Source: Arcticimaribacter sp002477625
Lineage (GTDB): Bacteria; Bacteroidota; Bacteroidia; Flavobacteriales; Flavobacteriaceae
Reading direction: 5' to 3'
Assembly: GCA_943846665.1 (NCBI GenBank)
Contig: OX044358.1
Coordinates: 992,001-1,056,000 of the forward strand
DNA length: 64,000 nt
This document shows, one piece after another, positions 51,841 through 60,789 of the stretch (positions are counted from its first letter, which is position 1; every line of letters starts with the position of its first letter). Made by a program: the position numbers and the translations under genes. Below the pieces are notes generated by a model that saw only the letters and a program-made list of their open reading frames with translations, searched no databases and was not told the origin of the DNA.

Positions 51841-52977
51841 ATTTTCTTCATTTTTTTAATTACATATTCAAAATCTTCTTTGACCATTCTATTATGTAAA
51901 GGAATGGAAATTGATTTGTCATTTGCAATTTGAGCCCCTGGATAATCTTGAGGTTGAATATTATACTTTTCCTTGTAGAAACCTAGCATGTGAACCGCAT
52001 GGGTCCCTGGTCTTGTAGATATTCCCTTTTCTTGCAAACGTTCCATAATTTCATTACGAGAATAAGGTGCTTTTTCCTCATCAACTAACAATACAAAACT
52101 TTGCCAGCCGTGTTTGTAATCATCCGAAAAGTTTGGAAGAGAAAGCCATGGAATAGATGCTAATTCTCTTTTATAAAAGTCAGCCCACTTAGCGCGTTCG
52201 TTAATAAATTGATCTAGTTTTTTTAATTGAACTACTCCAATTGCACCTTGTAGATCGGTCATTCGATAGTTGTATCCCAAAACATTAAAGTCGGGTAAAA
52301 TATATGGCTTTAGCACCATGATGTCGTTGTTCTTCTGAAATAGAAGCACCGTGGTTTCTTAAAATTTGTAATTTCTCTCCCAATACATCATCATTAGTAG
52401 TGATCATTCCTCCTTCTCCAGTAGTAATCGATTTTCTAGGATGAAAAGAGAAGCACCCCATCAAACCCAATCCACCTGCTGGAACTCCTTTATAGGCTGA
52501 TCCAGCAGCACAAGCTCCATCTTCAATCAAAGGAATATCACCCGCAATGGTTTTAATTTCATCCATAGGTGCGCACAAACCAAAAAGGTGTACGACCATT
52601 ATGGCTTTGGTTTTGGATGTAATTTTGTCTTTAAGTTTTCTTGGATCAAGATTAAAGGTGTTGGGGTCAATGTCGCAGAAAACAACTTCAGCTCCTTGAT
52701 ACAAAACTACGTTTGCAGTAGAAACCCAAGTAAAGGCAGGAACAATTACTTCATCACCTGCTTTGATGTCTAGAGCTATAAGAGCTAAATGCAAAGCCGT
52801 AGTTGCACTTGTTACCGCAATTGCATACTTAACCTGGTGACGTTCTGCAAAAGCATCTTCAAAAGCACGGACTTTAGGTCCAGCGGTTAACCATCCTGTT
52901 TCTAAAGGTTCTTTTAGAGCTTGCCACTCTTCGTCTCCGGTAACTGGGAGCGATATAGGGATGATTCTTTTTTCCAT
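51837..52977 (-). pseudogene. WbpE-type PLP sugar aminotransferase, frameshifted
   Basis: DegT/DnrJ/EryC1/StrS aminotransferase in two frames. The 5' part (52977 to about 52308) carries the PLP-binding half, including EDGACAAGSAYKG and the Schiff-base Lys in FSFHPRKSITTGEGGMI, up to NHGASISEEQRHHGAK. The 3' part continues PYILPDFNVLGYNYRMTDLQ in another frame to 51837. A single surplus base near 52306-52308 explains the break; everything else reads as one ~380-residue enzyme. In the Wbp pathway it would aminate the 3-keto uronic acid. A sequencing error is possible, though four more genes nearby are also broken. Confidence 0.85.
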
Positions 52978-54165
52978 CAGTGTTTGTATAAATAGTTTTC
53001 TATGATATGTGATGCAATTGCCAAGGATGCTGTTGCTCCTGGACTCGGTGCATTAAGGACATGAATTTGTCTTCCTGTTCGAATAATATTAAAATCCATT
53101 TGTAATTTTCCTTCTCGAGAAATTGCTTGCGCTCGGACTCCAGCTGGTCCAGTTTCTAACATGGAAGCATCTACATCAGGAATCATTTTTTGAGCTTTTG
53201 CAATAAAATCTTTCATGAACAAAGAAGACTTAAATTCGTTTATAGAAAAACTAAAATTATTTCCTACAAAACGAAGTAAACCTGGATAAGTTAATGATTC
53301 ATAGCTGTCTTTTAATGAAAAGCTTGATTTTGAATAACCTTCTCGTTTTAACGCTAAAACGGCATTGGGACCTACCTCTCTGCTTCCGTCAATCATGCGT
53401 GTAAAATGAACTCCTAAAAATGGGAATTGTGCGTCTGGAACAGGATACACTAAGATGATTAATACGGTCTTCAAACCTTGTTTAAACTTCAAGTATTCTC
53501 CCCTAAAGGACAATTCTTAATGGAGCTTTTTGTGAGTTAAATTAGTGATAGGTCTTATCACTCCATAACCCTGTACACGAAACTAAATAATCAAAAGTAT
53601 ATGTTTTTTGATTGTTGAAAGTACAACTTCATTTTTCCTGACTGATCAATTGAACTCACTTTGGTATTGTAAGAAACTTGTCCCTTATTTTCTTGAATTA
53701 GTTGACCATTTTTTGCATTACTGCTGTATAATCAACAATACCCTCTTCAGGAACTAATAGTGCTTTTTCTGCTCGAACAAAAGGCTCGCGAAGTTTCAAC
53801 TCTTCTGATGAAAGATACTTGAGTCCATTCAGTCCATTTTTATTTCCTCTACTGGCTAATTGATCTAATGCTTGTACTTCTTTATCGGTTGTCGCAACAA
53901 CAACTTTTCCGCAAACATCATGAGCAATGGAATGTGTTTCACAAAAAGCAATCATTTCACGAATTCCATTAACCGAAAGTTGCGCTTTCAATGAACCAGG
54001 TTGATAGTAAAGACCACAATGCAATACTCCACTATTTCGACCTGATTGATGTAATCCAACAGCCTCTTCTTTTTCAAAAACATGAACATTCGTGCCTTTC
54101 AAACTTAATTTATAAGCTATTGCTAAGCCTATAACTCCTCCTCCTATAATTGCTACTGTTTTCAA
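52977..54165 (-). pseudogene. L-2-hydroxyglutarate oxidase (LhgO)-type FAD enzyme, multiply frameshifted
   Basis: The N-terminal part (54165-53698) is a clean FAD-binding domain (VAIIGGGVIGLAIAYKLSLK; QSGRNSGVLHCGLYYQPGSL). It hits a stop after MQKMVN. About 190 bases follow in which the protein can still be read only by changing frame: IQENKGQVSYNTKVSSIDQ, then DYLVSCTGLWSDKTYH, then KAPLRIV, before the C-terminal frame (FRGEYLKF to IASHIIENYLYKH, ending at 52977) takes over. At least four small indels, several in short homopolymers. An intact relative would have about 400 residues and oxidise L-2-hydroxyglutarate to 2-oxoglutarate. Confidence 0.82.
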
Positions 54166-54249
54166 GTCCTATCTTCTTTATTATTTGATGTTGGCTAACT
54201 CTTGAGTGAATTTCCTGGCAATTTTTTTTTAATTAATCATAAAAACGTT

Positions 54250-54621
54250 TTAAGTCTTTTTGATTTGGGATCTTACATATAGTTTTCTTACCAAAAAAAT
54301 AATATCTGTATTTAGCAAATACTGAATAGCAAAAATCTCTAAAAAATTTGGTAAAAAACTAATTCTATAACCTAAAAAACGGGGGTAACCTTCAAGGTTT
54401 TTTAAAATTATAGCATCAGAGCGAAAATATATTTTGTTTTCGTATTGAAGAATAACTGTATCTAGTGTGATATCAATTTTGTTTTTTTTAAAGTAATTTA
54501 TTGCAAAATCTGACTGCCAAGATGAAAATTTAAAAAACTCGTCATGATCATGTTTCAAAACAAATTCAACTATGTAGTCACACATATTACAAACTCCGTC
54601 GAAAAAAATTATATTTTTCAT
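54250..54621 (-). CDS. DCC-family thiol-disulfide oxidoreductase-like protein (DUF393)
   Basis: 123 residues. The family motif is IIFFDGVCNMCDYIVEFVLK (Asp-x-x-Cys-x-x-Cys, residues about 4-12), followed by FKFSSWQSD and the C-terminal FLGYRISFLPNFLEIFAIQY. ATG at 54621 overlaps the epimerase stop by ATGA, which fixes the start. It is intact although its downstream neighbour LhgO is broken. Its role in this locus is unclear. Confidence 0.85.
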   Translation of the reverse strand: MKNIIFFDGVCNMCDYIVEFVLKHDHDEFFKFSSWQSDFAINYFKKNKIDITLDTVILQYENKIYFRSDAIILKNLEGYPRFLGYRISFLPNFLEIFAIQYLLNTDIIFLVRKLYVRSQIKKT

Positions 54622-55610
54622 ACATTTTTTTTCGTTTGATCTAAACCTGAAGTGATTCGCCATTCAATTAGCTTTTGAAGACCTTCTTTTAATTCAAACT
54701 TATATTTAAATCCAAGATCTTGTTCTGCTTTTACTTTTGAACCAATTCTATTTTTTACCATAGCCCTTGCATCATCTTCTGAGTAGGGGTTGTATTGCAC
54801 TTTTAAATCTGATTTTTTCAATTCTAAAATCAGCTCACACAATTCATTAATTGTTGTTTGAACTTCTGTCCCTACATTATACATTCCAAAATCTTGATCA
54901 CTTAATAGAGCTTGCACATTAGAGCGAGCAACATCTTCTACATAAACAAAGTCGTAGGCTTGAGACCCATCTCCATTGATAGAAGGAGCTTCGTTCGCTT
55001 CAATTTTATTTAGCATTATTGGAACTACACCCGTGTAGGCTGCGGTTTGATCTTGGTGTGGGCCATAAACGTTCATATAGCGCAGACCTATAATTTTCAA
55101 CCCATACCTGTCATTAAAAGCGGTTGCCATTGCTTCTCCTGCAATTTTTGAAGCACCATAGAAATTTTTATTATTAAAAGGATGATCTTCAGTCATTGGC
55201 AACTCTACTGCATCACCATACACAGACGCTGAAGAAGACCAAATTAATTTTTTAATATTATGCTTGACACAGGCTTCAAATACATTAAAAGTACCTGCAA
55301 TATTGACATCAAAAGCAGTTCTAGGGTAATCCTTACAATGCAACAACCACATGGCTGCTAAACTAATTACATAATCTTTCCCTTGAATTGCTGTGTCTAA
55401 AATATCTATTTCTCGAATATCTCCTCCAAAGGGAAAAATACTACAACGTTCGTCTTTTAATTGCTCTTCAAGATATTCTTTATTTCCACGTGCAAAATTA
55501 TCATAAATAACAACCTCTTTGACTGGATGTTTTAATAATTCTGTAACAACAAAACTACCTATGAATCCTGCCCCTCCAATTACTAATATTTTTGAGTCTT
55601 TTATTTCCAT
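54618..55610 (-). CDS. NAD-dependent nucleotide-sugar epimerase/dehydratase
   Basis: 330 residues, extended SDR. NAD motif VIGGAGFIGSFVVTELLKHP, active site WSSSASVYGDAVELPMTEDH and FYGASKIAGEAMATAF (Tyr-x3-Lys), and the C-terminal NVGTEVQTTINELCELILEL. It reads cleanly from start to stop, in contrast to the oxidoreductase remnant that it touches (shared base at 55610). The substrate is not predictable. Confidence 0.9.
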   Translation of the reverse strand: MEIKDSKILVIGGAGFIGSFVVTELLKHPVKEVVIYDNFARGNKEYLEEQLKDERCSIFPFGGDIREIDILDTAIQGKDYVISLAAMWLLHCKDYPRTAFDVNIAGTFNVFEACVKHNIKKLIWSSSASVYGDAVELPMTEDHPFNNKNFYGASKIAGEAMATAFNDRYGLKIIGLRYMNVYGPHQDQTAAYTGVVPIMLNKIEANEAPSINGDGSQAYDFVYVEDVARSNVQALLSDQDFGMYNVGTEVQTTINELCELILELKKSDLKVQYNPYSEDDARAMVKNRIGSKVKAEQDLGFKYKFELKEGLQKLIEWRITSGLDQTKKNV

Positions 55611-56504
55611 TATTTTTGATTTCTTATTTTACTTACAATTTCTATTGAACTTTTAGCATCAGCTAAACCATAACCCTTTCCATCCAAAATATGCTGATAA
55701 CTTACAGTGTGTAAGTCTGTAAACCCTTTACTAAACTCAATTTCTTCTCCTTCTATTGAAAGGGTTCTGAATGTTGAAAGCCCATTTTTTTTTGCTTTTT
55801 GAGGCAAGTTATTTGCATTGATACTCAAATACCAATTCACCTTGGCTTGTTTGAATGTCAACGTCCCTGAATTGGTGTCTTTTGTTTTGATATCAACTGA
55901 TGACTTTTCCATAGGGCCAAAAATCCATTGAAGCATATCGAAAAAATGAACCCCAATATTAGAGGCTATCCCTCCTGATTTTTCTTCATTCCCTTTCCAA
56001 GAGGTATAGTACCAATTCCCTCTTGATGTGATATAGGTTAAATCGATTTCATATACTTTATCACTTCGGTCCATTATCTATTTTATCTTTTCAATCTAAG
56101 ATAGCTTCATGATGCCGAAGTTGTAAAATAGTATGTACTTTATTTTATACTCTCCTTCCAACTCAATTAGAGCATCTACATTCCAGGGATTAAGAACAAA
56201 GGTTTTTCACAAATAACATCAGCTCCAATTCGAGACCATAGCGATATGTGGAATCATGAGGTAATTTGGAGAACAAATGGATAACATAATCAATTTTAGT
56301 TCCTGCTCTTTTTATTTTTTCAACATGACGATCAAAACGTTCAAATTCAGTAAAAAAATGTGCCTTAGGGAAATGACTATCCATTACTCCTACACCATCA
56401 TAGGGATCATAGGCAGCAATTAAGTTATTCCCTGTTTCCTTGATGGCTTTCATGTGTCGTGGAGCTATATAGCCTGCAGCTCCTATGAGGATGAAATTTT
56501 TCAT
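55610..56504 (-). pseudogene. WbpB-type Gfo/Idh/MocA sugar oxidase, multiply frameshifted
   Basis: The start (56504) reads NFILIGAAGYIAPRHMKAIK to GTKIDYV, then the product can be followed only by changing frame several times: SICSPNYL, HDSTYRYGL, GADVICEKPL, VLNPWNVDALIELE, VHTILQLRHHEAILD, KDKIDNGP, and finally SDKVYEIDLTYITSRGNWYY to the stop at 55610. About six indels in 895 bases. The intact enzyme (about 315 residues) would oxidise UDP-GlcNAcA at C3 with NAD. The conserved WYYTSWKGNEEKSGGIASNI region is typical of WbpB. The start overlaps the acetyltransferase stop by ATGA. Confidence 0.85.
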
Positions 56505-57084
56505 ATTTTAATAACACTATTATTTTCTAATCTATAGCTTTCTTTACTTTCAGGACAAACTGCAGTATTGTTATCATCAAAGTTTAAACGGTGCCCATAT
56601 TCACTAACCCAGCCAATTTGTTTTGCCGGATTTCCAACAACTAAAGCATAGGGCAGGCACCGTTTTTGTTACCACAGCTTCCTGCTCCAATTAGCGCATA
56701 TCTTCCAATGGTATTTCCACAAACGATGGTTGCATTTGCTCCAATAGAAGCTCCTTTTTCCACTCTAGTTTCTAAATATTGATCTCTACGAACTATGGCT
56801 GAACGGGGATTAATTATATTCGTGAAAACCATTGAAGGACCTAAAAAGACATCATCTTCACAAATAACACCAGTATATATAGAAACATTGTTTTGCACCT
56901 TTACGTTAGTCCCCAAAACTACCCCTGGTGATACAACAACATTTTGTCCTAAATTACAGCTTTCACCTAGAACAGCAGTAGTCATAATATGACTAAAATG
57001 CCATATTTTTGTTCCTGATCCAATAGAACAACCGGCATCTAAAACTGCTGTTTCATGTGCAAAATAATCTGGTTTAGTTTTCAT
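56501..57084 (-). pseudogene. WbpD-type UDP-sugar N-acetyltransferase, frameshifted
   Basis: Left-handed beta-helix acyltransferase. The first ~138 residues are intact (YFAHETAVLDAGCSIGSGTK; GVICEDDVFLGPSMVFTNII; GNTIGRYALIGAG). One surplus base then shifts the frame; AVVTKTVPA and, after a second indel, YALVVGNPAKQIGWVSEYGH to ENNSVIKI can still be read in the other frames down to a TGA at 56501, which overlaps the next start. So about 57 C-terminal residues are lost as written. It would acetylate the C3 amine of the Wbp sugar. Confidence 0.85.
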
Positions 57085-57572
57085 CTTCCAATATAATATT
57101 GATTAATATTTTTATTTGATTTCAAAACATTCCTCCCATCAAAAACCTTCGCTGGTTGCATCATTTTATCCGCAATAGCCTTCCCAATCATAGAACTTAA
57201 ATTCATCCCATTTGGTTACAATGGCAGCTACAAACGAATTTTCTAGGGCTGAATGGTATTCTTGACGAGCAACACAATGTTTAAACTTAGCCTCTATTTT
57301 GTCTCTAGACTGATTTATAGCCTCCCAAAGTGTAAGTGGATTTAAAGGAATTCGAGTCTCTTTTACCTTGGGGTCGTATGCTTTTTTCTTAGCTCTTGCA
57401 CAGGACTCATAAATGGGGGGTTGGTCCAAATCTTTGAATTCTTAGGGACTTTTCTTTGTTGAATTGCGTCAACTAGGGTCACCTTGATATCTGGACATTT
57501 AAGTGCTAAGGCACCCTTGGTTGGTCCGCCAACATATCCTACTCCTATGCAACAAATATTAACTATTTTCAT
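57082..57572 (-). pseudogene. UDP-glucose/UDP-GlcNAc 6-dehydrogenase remnant with large internal deletion
   Basis: The start (57572) is a dehydrogenase N-terminus, IVNICCIGVGYVGGPTKGAL, then CPDIKVTLVDAIQQR. After a frame change, NSKDLDQPPIYE can be read. The text then jumps straight to a C-terminal segment, KKAYDPKVKETRIPL, and, after another frame change, AADKMMQ-like sequence with PAKVFDGRNVL, ending at TGA 57082. Only about 160 of an expected 430-460 residues remain; the central dimerisation helix and the catalytic Cys segment are missing. It overlaps the regulator gene upstream by 14 bases and the acetyltransferase by ATGA. Confidence 0.85.
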
Positions 57573-58071
57573 ACAATAAGATACTCATTTGATTCGGATT
57601 GGGCTTGGTCGCCAAATAGAAATTGACCTTTCGGTCAATCAAACCTTCCACTTTCTCCTCTAAAGCGTCAATGTATTCCGTATTGAGTTGGTTACCAATT
57701 AGCAGGACATCTATGGTTCCAGAATCAAGCCCTTGGGCATAATCGCCTACTAGTAATATCTTTTGAACTGGCCCCATGCGCTCTAGGGCACGCTCTACGA
57801 TCTCTTCAAGGCCTAAATGCTTAAACACCACCTTTTGAAGGATGTCGAACAAGGGGTGTGCTGTGTTAGCCTTATAGCCAACTTTATTATGGTCTTTGTA
57901 TTTTTCTAAGTATCCAGCCTCTGAAAGATGATTCAGCTCTTTGCGGATTGAGTTTGTAGATTCATTAAACTCGGATGCTAATCCATTCAAATAACCACGA
58001 TTCGCCTGACTGATAAAGAACTTTATCAGCAGGCGTAAGCGGGTTTTTGAGGTAATCAGTTTGTTAAGCAC
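57559..58071 (-). CDS. winged-helix regulator-like protein with nucleotidyltransferase-like domain
   Basis: 170 residues. N-terminal winged helix (LITSKTRLRLLIKFFISQAN; LASEFNESTNSIRKELNHLS; AGYLEKYKDHNKVGYKANTA), then a C-terminal domain with KILLVGDYAQGLDSGTIDVL, a nucleotidyltransferase-like Gly-Asp pattern. Proteins of this type often open polysaccharide operons in Flavobacteria. GTG at 58071 is the only start consistent with the fold. A TACATTTG box lies 23 bases upstream. It is probably a local regulator of the locus; direct evidence is lacking. Confidence 0.82.
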   Translation of the reverse strand: MLNKLITSKTRLRLLIKFFISQANRGYLNGLASEFNESTNSIRKELNHLSEAGYLEKYKDHNKVGYKANTAHPLFDILQKVVFKHLGLEEIVERALERMGPVQKILLVGDYAQGLDSGTIDVLLIGNQLNTEYIDALEEKVEGLIDRKVNFYLATKPNPNQMSILLYENS

Positions 58072-58094
58072 TATTAATCATTTAATCTAAGTAA

Positions 58095-58102
58095 CAAATG
58101 TA
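58095..58102 (-). promoter_or_regulatory. -7 box (TACATTTG) at the head of the polysaccharide operon
   Basis: Exact TAnnTTTG match on the minus strand ahead of the regulator-like gene. The genes downstream of it down to about 35.9 kb are tightly packed, so this is the likely promoter for the whole block. Confidence 0.58.
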
Positions 58103-58126
58103 CTTGATTTTAAGTTAAAAAGAAAC

Positions 58127-60457
58127 TTAATTTGTGCAATATTTGTTAAGCTCCTGTTTATACATGCGTTTTGGATAGATATTTATAAGTTTCAGGAAAG
58201 TTGCACAGGCTTCCGCAGTTGAACCTGATCTGTACAATGCAAGGCCTTTATAGCGGAGTGCTTTCTCTTTTAAATTAACTTTTTGGGAGTTTTGAACTCT
58301 ATCCAGATAACTAACAGCTTCTGGATATTGTTTGTCTTCATAAAGTGCTAATCCAGAATTTAAAGCATAGGTATATTCTAAAGGGTCTAAATCAAAGGCT
58401 TGATTAAATAAGTCAAAAGCAGCGCTGAAATCTTTGGCGTTATACAACTCAATTCCTTGCTTATAGACTTGCTCTGCCTGAACTACTCGTTGTTGACCAT
58501 AGGTAAGAATTCGATAGAGGCTGAAAATAGTATCATCTTGAGGAAATAATTTAAATGCTTCTGCGGCTTTGCTCATCGTCATGGTATCCCCCAAACCCGT
58601 TACATTGGCTAAAGAGCGTAAATAAATGGTCCAAATCAGCGGTGTATCGCCACCCAGAGCGCGAACAGTTTCAAAAGTTTTATTCATCTCCACCACATCC
58701 TTTCTGGCCACTAAAGAATTCATATATAAATTGTAATGCGGCATATTATTAGGCAGGTTTTCGAAAGCCAATTTAGAATAATAATAAGCACTATCAATTT
58801 GTTTTTCAGATGTGAAAAATTGTGCCTTAAGGTTTTCTCCAAAAAAGATTTGCGGGTTATCTTTTGCTCCTAAAAGCGCGTATTGATGTGCTTTCTTTTT
58901 CTGGTTATTCAAATAGAAATAACGCGCTTTCATAGCCTTAATGGGCATTGCGGTTTCGGTTAGGTTAGGAAAATCGTCTTCAATTTCATCGAGTTCGGCG
59001 AGGGTTAGGTTATACGTTGCATTATTAAACTCATAGAGCAACCGCCCTTGTTGAGTGAGGGATTGAAAAGATAAAATATGAATGATGATTCCTGGGATTA
59101 GCAACAATAAAGATAATCCAAGAATAAATTTAGTGTAGAGCGGTGAAACGGGTTTGACTTCTTTGGAGGTAAAACGATTCAGGTAGATCGATAACAGAAG
59201 ACCCATGTACAAGGCTAATGCAGATTGCATTAAAGGGCGTGCTACTGGAAAATTTAAACCGGCGTCTATTCCGTAAATAACAAAAGGTAACACCAATAGG
59301 AAGAGTGAAAAGTCTGTGTTGCCATCTTCTTTTCGCTGAACATACAAGAGTCGGAACAGAAAGAATGTTAATAGACCGAAGAGACTTAAATAGGCAATGC
59401 CTCCTAAGATACCAACCTCAGCAAAGACATGGATGAAGTCGTTGTGAGCATGGTAAGGTACCGTATACCCTTTAACGTGTTCTTTCCCATAAGAAATTGA
59501 TGCAATCTTCCAATTTCCTAAACCAGCCCCAATAATAGGGTGATCTTGAATGTGCTCAGAAGCATCAGACCAATATTGAAAACGTCCATTGGATGATTGC
59601 TCTGTAAACTCAATATCGCCTAATTGGCTACCGATATTGCCTTTATTCTGAGAATTAGTAAAGGTTATATTTAAAAGAACAGCAATAAGATACGGAACAA
59701 TAGTGAGTGACAGGTTCTTCAAATTCTGTTTAAACTGAGAGCGGTCAGATAACAGTGTAAATACAGAATAAATAAGAAAAATAAGAAACACCATAAAACT
59801 ACTTAAAATAGCCGAACGAGCATACAAAATAGAAATAGCAAAAATAGCAGTAAACAATAGAAAACTAAGAATGAGCTTTAAGAGTCCTTTGCGAACAGTA
59901 ACAATTGAATACAATACAAAAGGAACTTTAAATGCGATCGAAGCAGCTGTTATATTCTTATTCCCTGCAACACCCTTAAGATTCATGTAATTGAAAGCAC
60001 TAGTTTCTAGTTGTGTAAACAAATCACTGTAAAAGGAAAATAGTTCAAAAGCCAAAAATCCAATAAAAACCCTACTAATGAAAACAATTTTATTTTCTAA
60101 ACCATGAAGAAATAAAAAACAAAAAAATACAGCAAAGAATGTATTGCCCAACCTCGGTAGGTTTATAAGGGTTTCTGTTGGGTTAATCGCATAAAAATAG
60201 GATAAGCCCGACCAAATAAAATAAAACAGATATACATATATGAATATAGACTTGGAAAGTTTACTCAATCCAAATTGTGCTGATTCAGTATTGAAAATAA
60301 GATAAAGGCAGGCTAATATATTGACAGCACCAAGGTAAATCCATTGTGGAGCTAGGATATCAATTGCACCCAAATTACCTAAAGAACCAGTAATGATATA
60401 AAGTATTAGGATGATGTAATTGGGGAGTTGGGTTGTTTGAAATTGGGCTGCACTCAT
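58127..60457 (-). CDS. O-antigen ligase/polymerase family protein with C-terminal TPR repeats
   Basis: 776 residues. About 10-12 TM helices in the first 450 residues with the Wzy_C/WaaL landmark region in the large periplasmic loop (WSDASEHIQDHPIIGAGLGN, then YHAHNDFIHVFAEVGILGGI). The last ~300 residues are TPR-like helices (YNAKDFSAAFDLFNQAFDLD; GLALYEDKQYPEAVSYLDRV). It joins glycan to lipid A core or to protein, or polymerises it; which one cannot be told. Own -7 box upstream. Confidence 0.9.
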   Translation of the reverse strand: MSAAQFQTTQLPNYIILILYIITGSLGNLGAIDILAPQWIYLGAVNILACLYLIFNTESAQFGLSKLSKSIFIYVYLFYFIWSGLSYFYAINPTETLINLPRLGNTFFAVFFCFLFLHGLENKIVFISRVFIGFLAFELFSFYSDLFTQLETSAFNYMNLKGVAGNKNITAASIAFKVPFVLYSIVTVRKGLLKLILSFLLFTAIFAISILYARSAILSSFMVFLIFLIYSVFTLLSDRSQFKQNLKNLSLTIVPYLIAVLLNITFTNSQNKGNIGSQLGDIEFTEQSSNGRFQYWSDASEHIQDHPIIGAGLGNWKIASISYGKEHVKGYTVPYHAHNDFIHVFAEVGILGGIAYLSLFGLLTFFLFRLLYVQRKEDGNTDFSLFLLVLPFVIYGIDAGLNFPVARPLMQSALALYMGLLLSIYLNRFTSKEVKPVSPLYTKFILGLSLLLLIPGIIIHILSFQSLTQQGRLLYEFNNATYNLTLAELDEIEDDFPNLTETAMPIKAMKARYFYLNNQKKKAHQYALLGAKDNPQIFFGENLKAQFFTSEKQIDSAYYYSKLAFENLPNNMPHYNLYMNSLVARKDVVEMNKTFETVRALGGDTPLIWTIYLRSLANVTGLGDTMTMSKAAEAFKLFPQDDTIFSLYRILTYGQQRVVQAEQVYKQGIELYNAKDFSAAFDLFNQAFDLDPLEYTYALNSGLALYEDKQYPEAVSYLDRVQNSQKVNLKEKALRYKGLALYRSGSTAEACATFLKLINIYPKRMYKQELNKYCTN

Positions 60458-60479
60458 AATATTAAAAATTAGATTTTTA

Positions 60480-60487
60480 CAAAAATA
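60480..60487 (-). promoter_or_regulatory. -7 box (TATTTTTG) for the ligase gene
   Basis: Exact TAnnTTTG match on the minus strand, 22 bases upstream of the ATG at 60457. AT-rich surroundings make a chance match possible. Confidence 0.45.
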
Positions 60488-60738
60488 AAAAAGTTACGTT
60501 CTTAATGCGTAAATATGACGATTAAAAAATCTACGTTGGGCTAAGTAATTCCAAAATTGGAATAAAGTAAAAAACCATACCAAAGCATGTGGGTTATATT
60601 AAATTTAATAGGTGAATGCTTTTAGGTGATTTTTATCCTACTCACTCACAAGTACTTTTTCTACTAGAATGACAATTGATACTGCCCAAGTTGGTGTTGA
60701 AGTTGAGTTTCATAATCGTATTATTAAAACTCAAATAA
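60488..60738. other. intergenic region without recognised gene
   Basis: AT-rich, no plausible coding frame. The only feature noted is a small palindrome (ATTCCA / TGGAAT, AAAT loop, near 60549). The surface-lipoprotein terminator follows. Confidence 0.5.
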
Positions 60739-60766
60739 AAAAACCCCTCGTAAAGAGGGGTTTTAA
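60739..60766 (-). terminator. Rho-independent terminator of the surface lipoprotein gene
   Basis: Stem AAAACCCCTC / GAGGGGTTTT with a five-base loop; on the minus strand it is followed by a T-run. It lies 24 bases past the stop at 60790. Confidence 0.88.
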
Positions 60767-60789
60767 TATTATAAAAAAAGATATATTTA

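Noticed and set aside
51837..54165. Programmed frameshifting in the aminotransferase and LhgO genes
   Set aside because: No slippery heptamer with a downstream structure is apparent, and LhgO needs at least four frame changes, which does not fit a programmed event.
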